Shown here: positions 6,695 to 9,175 of the stretch, one piece after another
Position numbering within the stretch: position 1 is the first letter of the stretch
Layout: each line of letters starts with the position of its first letter
From: an uncultured Clostridia bacterium
GTDB taxonomy: Bacteria > Bacillota > Clostridia > Christensenellales > Borkfalkiaceae
Assembly (NCBI GenBank): GCA_904502225.1
Contig: CAJGDO010000031.1
Location: 1-9,175 of the forward strand
Direction of reading: 5' to 3'
DNA: 9,175 nt
Notes under the pieces: model-generated
What the model was told of the DNA's origin: nothing
The model's input: only the letters and a program-made list of their open reading frames with translations
The model's database searches: none
Translations under genes and position numbers: made by a program

Positions 6695-7516
6695 ATGAGT
6701 GAATGTTCGCACAATTGTTCTTCTTGCAGTAGCAAAGACTGTTCGGAAAGAAAAGACTTTAGAGAAAAACAAAATGAATTAAGCAATATTAAAAAAGTTG
6801 TTGGTATTGTTAGTGGTAAAGGTGGTGTTGGAAAATCTTTAATCACATCAATACTTGCAGTTTTAACTAAAAGAAAAGGTTATAAAACAGCCGTTTTAGA
6901 TGCTGATATAACCGGCCCATCTATTCCAAAGATGTTTGGTGTTAATAAAAGGGCAGAGGCGATGGATGATAAGTTTTTATTACCCGTAATTTCTAAAACG
7001 GGTATTGAAATGATGTCAATTAACTTGCTTTTGGAAAACGAAAACGACCCTGTTGTTTGGCGTGGCCCTGTAATCGCTGGTGCGGTTAAACAATTTTGGA
7101 CGGACGTTGTTTGGAATGAAGTTGATTATATGTTTGTTGACATGCCACCGGGAACGGGTGACGTGCCTTTAACAGTTTTCCAATCACTTCCTGTTGATGG
7201 TATAATCGTTGTTGCGTCTCCACAAGAACTTGTTTCTATGATTGTTGCTAAAGCAGTTAAAATGGCAAATATGATGAATATTCCTGTTATTGCTTTGGTG
7301 GAAAATTATTCTTACTTGGAATGCCCAGATTGTAAGAAAAAAATAGAAGTTTTTGGCAAAAGCAAGGTTGAAAAAACTGCAAAAGAATTTAATATCAAAA
7401 ACATTGCAAAATTGCCTATCAACCCTGAATTTGCATCTCTTGCAGACAAGGGTGAAATTGAAAATATTAACGCTGAACAATTAGATAGTGTGGTTGATGC
7501 GATAATATCACTTTAA
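6695..7516 (+). CDS. Mrp/NBP35-family iron-sulfur cluster carrier ATPase
   Basis: The 273-residue cytoplasmic P-loop ATPase of the Mrp/ApbC/NBP35 group binds and delivers Fe-S clusters to target enzymes. It shows the deviant Walker A GKGGVGKS (residues 41-48), DADITGPSIPKMFG (69-82), Walker B with VDMPPGTGD (148-156), and the C-terminal CxxC (C210, C213) that bridges a cluster between two subunits. A Cys-rich N-terminus (C4, C8, C11, C16) precedes the ATPase core and resembles the extra N-terminal cluster motif of NBP35-like proteins. Many anaerobe Mrp proteins have such an extension. The ATG at 6695 is preferred over GTG 6686 because of the ribosome binding site spacing. The gene has its own promoter and is followed after 10 nt by a transporter gene. 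IorA, with two [4Fe-4S] clusters, is a possible client, but nothing in the sequence shows that. Confidence 0.92.
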   Translation: MSECSHNCSSCSSKDCSERKDFREKQNELSNIKKVVGIVSGKGGVGKSLITSILAVLTKRKGYKTAVLDADITGPSIPKMFGVNKRAEAMDDKFLLPVISKTGIEMMSINLLLENENDPVVWRGPVIAGAVKQFWTDVVWNEVDYMFVDMPPGTGDVPLTVFQSLPVDGIIVVASPQELVSMIVAKAVKMANMMNIPVIALVENYSYLECPDCKKKIEVFGKSKVEKTAKEFNIKNIAKLPINPEFASLADKGEIENINAEQLDSVVDAIISL

Positions 7517-7526
7517 GGAAAAGTTT

Positions 7527-8936
7527 ATGACAAAAAATAAATCTGAAAATTTTAATGACAACTTAAAAGACGTTAACTCAACAGCAAAATCTGGGTTTAG
7601 CAGTAAACTTGGTTTCGTTCTTGCAGCGTCTGGTTCTGCCGTTGGTTTGGGTAATCTTTGGAGGTTTCCATACTTGGCGGCTAAATATGGCGGTGGTATA
7701 TTTATATTATGTTATGTATTGCTTGCCGTATTTTTTGGGATAACTTTGCTTTCGCTTGAAATTGGTATAGGCAGAAAGACAGGAAAGAGCGTTATAGGTG
7801 CTTTCACACAGTTGAATAAAAAGTTTACTTGGCTTGGCTATTTTTCGGTAATAGTTCCGCTTTTAATCGTGCCATATTATTGCGTTATAGGTGGTTGGGT
7901 TCTTAAATATGCCGTTGCATTTATAATCGGAAGTGAAGGATTAGTTGGTGCTGGCTCAACGCCAGAAATGACGGGTGCGTTCTTTAACAATTTCGTCACG
8001 GGAACATTTGAACCGCTAATTTTCTTCCTTATATTTGCTTTAATCACCGTTTTAATCGTTAGTTTTGGTGTTAAAAACGGAATTGAAAATATGAGCAAGA
8101 TTTTGATGCCAATTTTGGCTGTGCTTGCTGTGTTTTTAATGATTTACGTTATATGTCAAGATAATTCGATTAAAGGTCTTGAATACATATTCATACCTAA
8201 TTTTAACGACCTTTCGTTTAATACAATTTTGGGTGCATTAGGTCAATTATTTTACTCAATGTCTATCGGTATGTGTATAATGATAACCTATGGTTCATAT
8301 ATGAAAAAAGATGTTAGCATTAAAGCCTCTGCAACGCAAATTGCGGTATTTGACAGTGCTTTTGCGTTTGTTGCATCAATGATAATTATTCCTGCCGTGT
8401 TTGCTTTTGGCAGTGGTAGCGAGGCTTTGCAAAAAGACGGCCCAGCACTTATGTTTATTCAATTAACTAACGTGTTTAACGCTTTACCTGGCGGAAGAAT
8501 TATTGGTATCATTTTCTTCGTTTTAGTTTTCTTTGCCGCTGTGACAAGTTCAATTTCGCTTGTAGAGGCTATTATTGCGGTGTTGTGCGAAAACAAAAAG
8601 ATGAGAAGAACAATTGCCTGTGTAATAGTTTTTGGCGTTATATTTGTATTTGGCTCACTTTCATCATTAGGTTTTGGTGTTTTAAAAGAAATCAATATTG
8701 CTGGGAATAGCATTTTAGATTGCTTTGACTTTTTGGCAAACAATATTTTAATCCCTATCGCTGCAATTTGCACTTGTGTTTTTGCAGGTTGGTTTATTGA
8801 TAAAAACATTCTTCCAAAAGAAATTGGAATTGATAACAACAAAAGGTCAAAAACATATTTTAACGTTATCGTTAAATTTGTTGCACCAATTTGTATTTTT
8901 GTAATTTTAATTACAGGATTATTCATGTCATTATAA
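7527..8936 (+). CDS. neurotransmitter:sodium symporter family (LeuT-fold) transporter
   Basis: The 469-residue inner-membrane protein belongs to the NSS/SNF family of Na+-driven amino acid importers. TM1 carries the hallmark SGSAVGLGNLWRFPY (residues 35-49) with the unwound substrate/Na+ site. TM6 reads ALGQLFYSMSIGMCIMITYG (237-256), and TM8 has AAVTSSISLVE (337-347), whose T/S residues form the second Na+ site. I count 11 hydrophobic segments (about 28-50, 57-80, 102-132, 163-181, 190-210, 233-256, 271-295, 322-353, 361-379, 404-424, 447-468), as in short bacterial members such as MhsT rather than the 12 of LeuT. The N-terminal 25 residues are polar and cytoplasmic. The ribosome binding site AAGGAA overlaps the Mrp stop, so the two are cotranscribed. 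The substrate is not readable; a hydrophobic or aromatic amino acid would suit the neighbouring operon. Confidence 0.92.
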   Translation: MTKNKSENFNDNLKDVNSTAKSGFSSKLGFVLAASGSAVGLGNLWRFPYLAAKYGGGIFILCYVLLAVFFGITLLSLEIGIGRKTGKSVIGAFTQLNKKFTWLGYFSVIVPLLIVPYYCVIGGWVLKYAVAFIIGSEGLVGAGSTPEMTGAFFNNFVTGTFEPLIFFLIFALITVLIVSFGVKNGIENMSKILMPILAVLAVFLMIYVICQDNSIKGLEYIFIPNFNDLSFNTILGALGQLFYSMSIGMCIMITYGSYMKKDVSIKASATQIAVFDSAFAFVASMIIIPAVFAFGSGSEALQKDGPALMFIQLTNVFNALPGGRIIGIIFFVLVFFAAVTSSISLVEAIIAVLCENKKMRRTIACVIVFGVIFVFGSLSSLGFGVLKEINIAGNSILDCFDFLANNILIPIAAICTCVFAGWFIDKNILPKEIGIDNNKRSKTYFNVIVKFVAPICIFVILITGLFMSL

Positions 8937-8950
8937 TAAATAAAAATCAT

Positions 8951-8984
8951 AAAAGACCATCGGTTATCGCCGATGGTCTTTTTG
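8951..8984 (+). terminator. rho-independent terminator after the transporter
   Basis: A perfect 13-bp stem (8951-8963 with 8970-8982), with loop TTATCG and a T-rich 3' foot, lies 14 bases after the transporter stop. It closes the Mrp-transporter operon. The A-rich left foot could also give some termination on the minus strand. Confidence 0.92.
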
Positions 8985-8985
8985 T

Positions 8986-9011
8986 TATAAAAAAATAAGT
9001 TCCTACATTTA
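8986..9011. repeat. 26-base direct repeat, copy 1
   Basis: This segment is identical to 9150-9175, a 164-base period. It starts TATAAAAAAATAAG and ends CCTACATTTA. It comprises the T-tract and one arm plus part of the loop of the minus-strand terminator at 8989-9022. The left boundary of identity is 8986, since the next base differs (T against A). Confidence 0.9.
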
Positions 9012-9022
9012 GTAAGAACTTA
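8989..9022 (-). terminator. minus-strand rho-independent terminator
   Basis: Read on the minus strand, TAAGTTC (9022-9016) and GAACTTA (9002-8996) form a 7-bp stem around a 13-base loop, followed at once by a run of seven T. The plus strand has no T-run after the hairpin, so only minus-strand transcripts would end here. The nearest minus-strand candidate is the structured element at 9023-9138. Confidence 0.65.
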
Positions 9023-9138
9023 CTTGGTGGGAAGGGGTGGATTCGCTTCTCTCGAGCCTCCCGATAAAATGTCCACTGGACATTTTAGTCCTGACGGACA
9101 AATTTGATAAATCAAATTTTCTCCTAATTCGAATCCAC
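9023..9138 (-). ncRNA. candidate structured RNA or dispersed hairpin element
   Basis: A perfect 9-bp stem (GTGGATTCG 9037-9045 with CGAATCCAC 9130-9138) encloses 84 bases holding three consecutive hairpins. These are an 8-bp stem at 9100-9107/9112-9119 with loop TAAA, a 4-bp GTCC/GGAC stem at 9088-9091/9096-9099, and an almost loop-free palindrome at 9065-9087. A minus-strand terminator follows directly, which sets the proposed direction. The minus-strand end reads CCCTTCCCACCA, tRNA-like at its tip, but no T-arm or anticodon arm can be drawn. No known riboswitch or RNA family is recognised. Two minus-strand frames are open across it without an ATG near a ribosome binding site. It may be an RNA gene, a REP/MITE-like repeat, or a processed intergenic element. 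The multi-hairpin fold is directly visible; transcription is inference. Confidence 0.4.
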
Positions 9139-9149
9139 AAGTAGTTTCA

Positions 9150-9175
9150 TATAAAAAAATAAGTTCCTACATTTA
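9150..9175. repeat. 26-base direct repeat, copy 2 (cut by window end)
   Basis: This is an exact copy of 8986-9011. The identity runs to the last base of the window, so the repeat may be longer. If it continues as copy 1 does, a second minus-strand terminator and perhaps a second structured element lie just beyond the right edge. Confidence 0.88.

Noticed and set aside
7184..7480. 98-codon minus-strand open frame inside the Mrp gene.
   Set aside because: It is antisense to the conserved ATPase core, with low-complexity Phe/Asn/Arg-rich composition and no motif.
8459..8950. 163-codon minus-strand open frame opposite the transporter.
   Set aside because: It lies entirely antisense to a well-conserved membrane protein gene, has no ribosome binding site with a plausible start and shows no recognisable domain. 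It is a shadow of the AT-rich hydrophobic codons.
9023..9138. Minus-strand tRNA gene, suggested by the CCCACCA end and the GGATTCGAATT segment.
   Set aside because: No T-arm pairs at the right distance before the CCA-like end, and no acceptor 5' strand or anticodon arm can be built. The GATTCGA segment is one arm of the long closing stem instead.
8986..9175. CRISPR array from the two 26-base repeats.
   Set aside because: Only two copies are visible, spaced 138 bases apart, far longer than any spacer. The repeat is part of a terminator and no cas genes are nearby.

Overview
The window is AT-rich bacterial DNA with closely spaced genes, AGGAG-type ribosome binding sites and strong rho-independent terminators. 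This fits the phylum Bacillota, and most likely an anaerobic, amino-acid-fermenting member of Clostridia such as an uncultured gut lineage. The phylum rests on sequence style and gene content; the finer placement is inference. There are no rRNA or tRNA genes, phage genes, transposases or CRISPR arrays.

Region 1 (1-5951, plus strand) is one tight operon that enters from the left edge. It holds iorA (5' end missing) and iorB for indolepyruvate/arylpyruvate:ferredoxin oxidoreductase, a phenylacetate-CoA ligase (paaK family), a tandem ACT-domain protein, a metal-dependent amidohydrolase-2 family protein and a class I/II PLP aminotransferase. It ends in a 17-bp-stem terminator at 5912-5951. Read as a pathway, the aminotransferase turns aromatic amino acids into arylpyruvates, IorAB oxidises these to aryl-acetyl-CoA plus reduced ferredoxin, and the ligase interconverts aryl-acetyl-CoA and arylacetate. 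The ACT protein may sense an amino acid. The amidohydrolase has no assigned step and is the least expected member.

Region 2 (5965-6694) has a family I inorganic pyrophosphatase on the minus strand, convergent with the operon and sharing its terminator. Its promoter lies back to back with that of region 3 in a 187-bp AT-rich intergenic stretch. Both promoters have 17-bp spacers.

Region 3 (6695-8983, plus strand) is a two-gene operon: an Mrp/NBP35-type Fe-S cluster carrier ATPase and a LeuT-fold neurotransmitter:sodium symporter (probably amino acid import), closed by a 13-bp-stem terminator. The transporter could feed aromatic amino acids to region 1, but its substrate cannot be read from the sequence.

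Region 4 (8984-9175) has no convincing protein gene. It holds a compact structured element on the minus strand: a 9-bp closing stem around three consecutive hairpins, followed by a minus-strand intrinsic terminator. The terminator end recurs as an exact 26-base repeat 164 bases away at the right edge, so the element may be one unit of a tandem or dispersed array. This is the part of the window that known families explain least.
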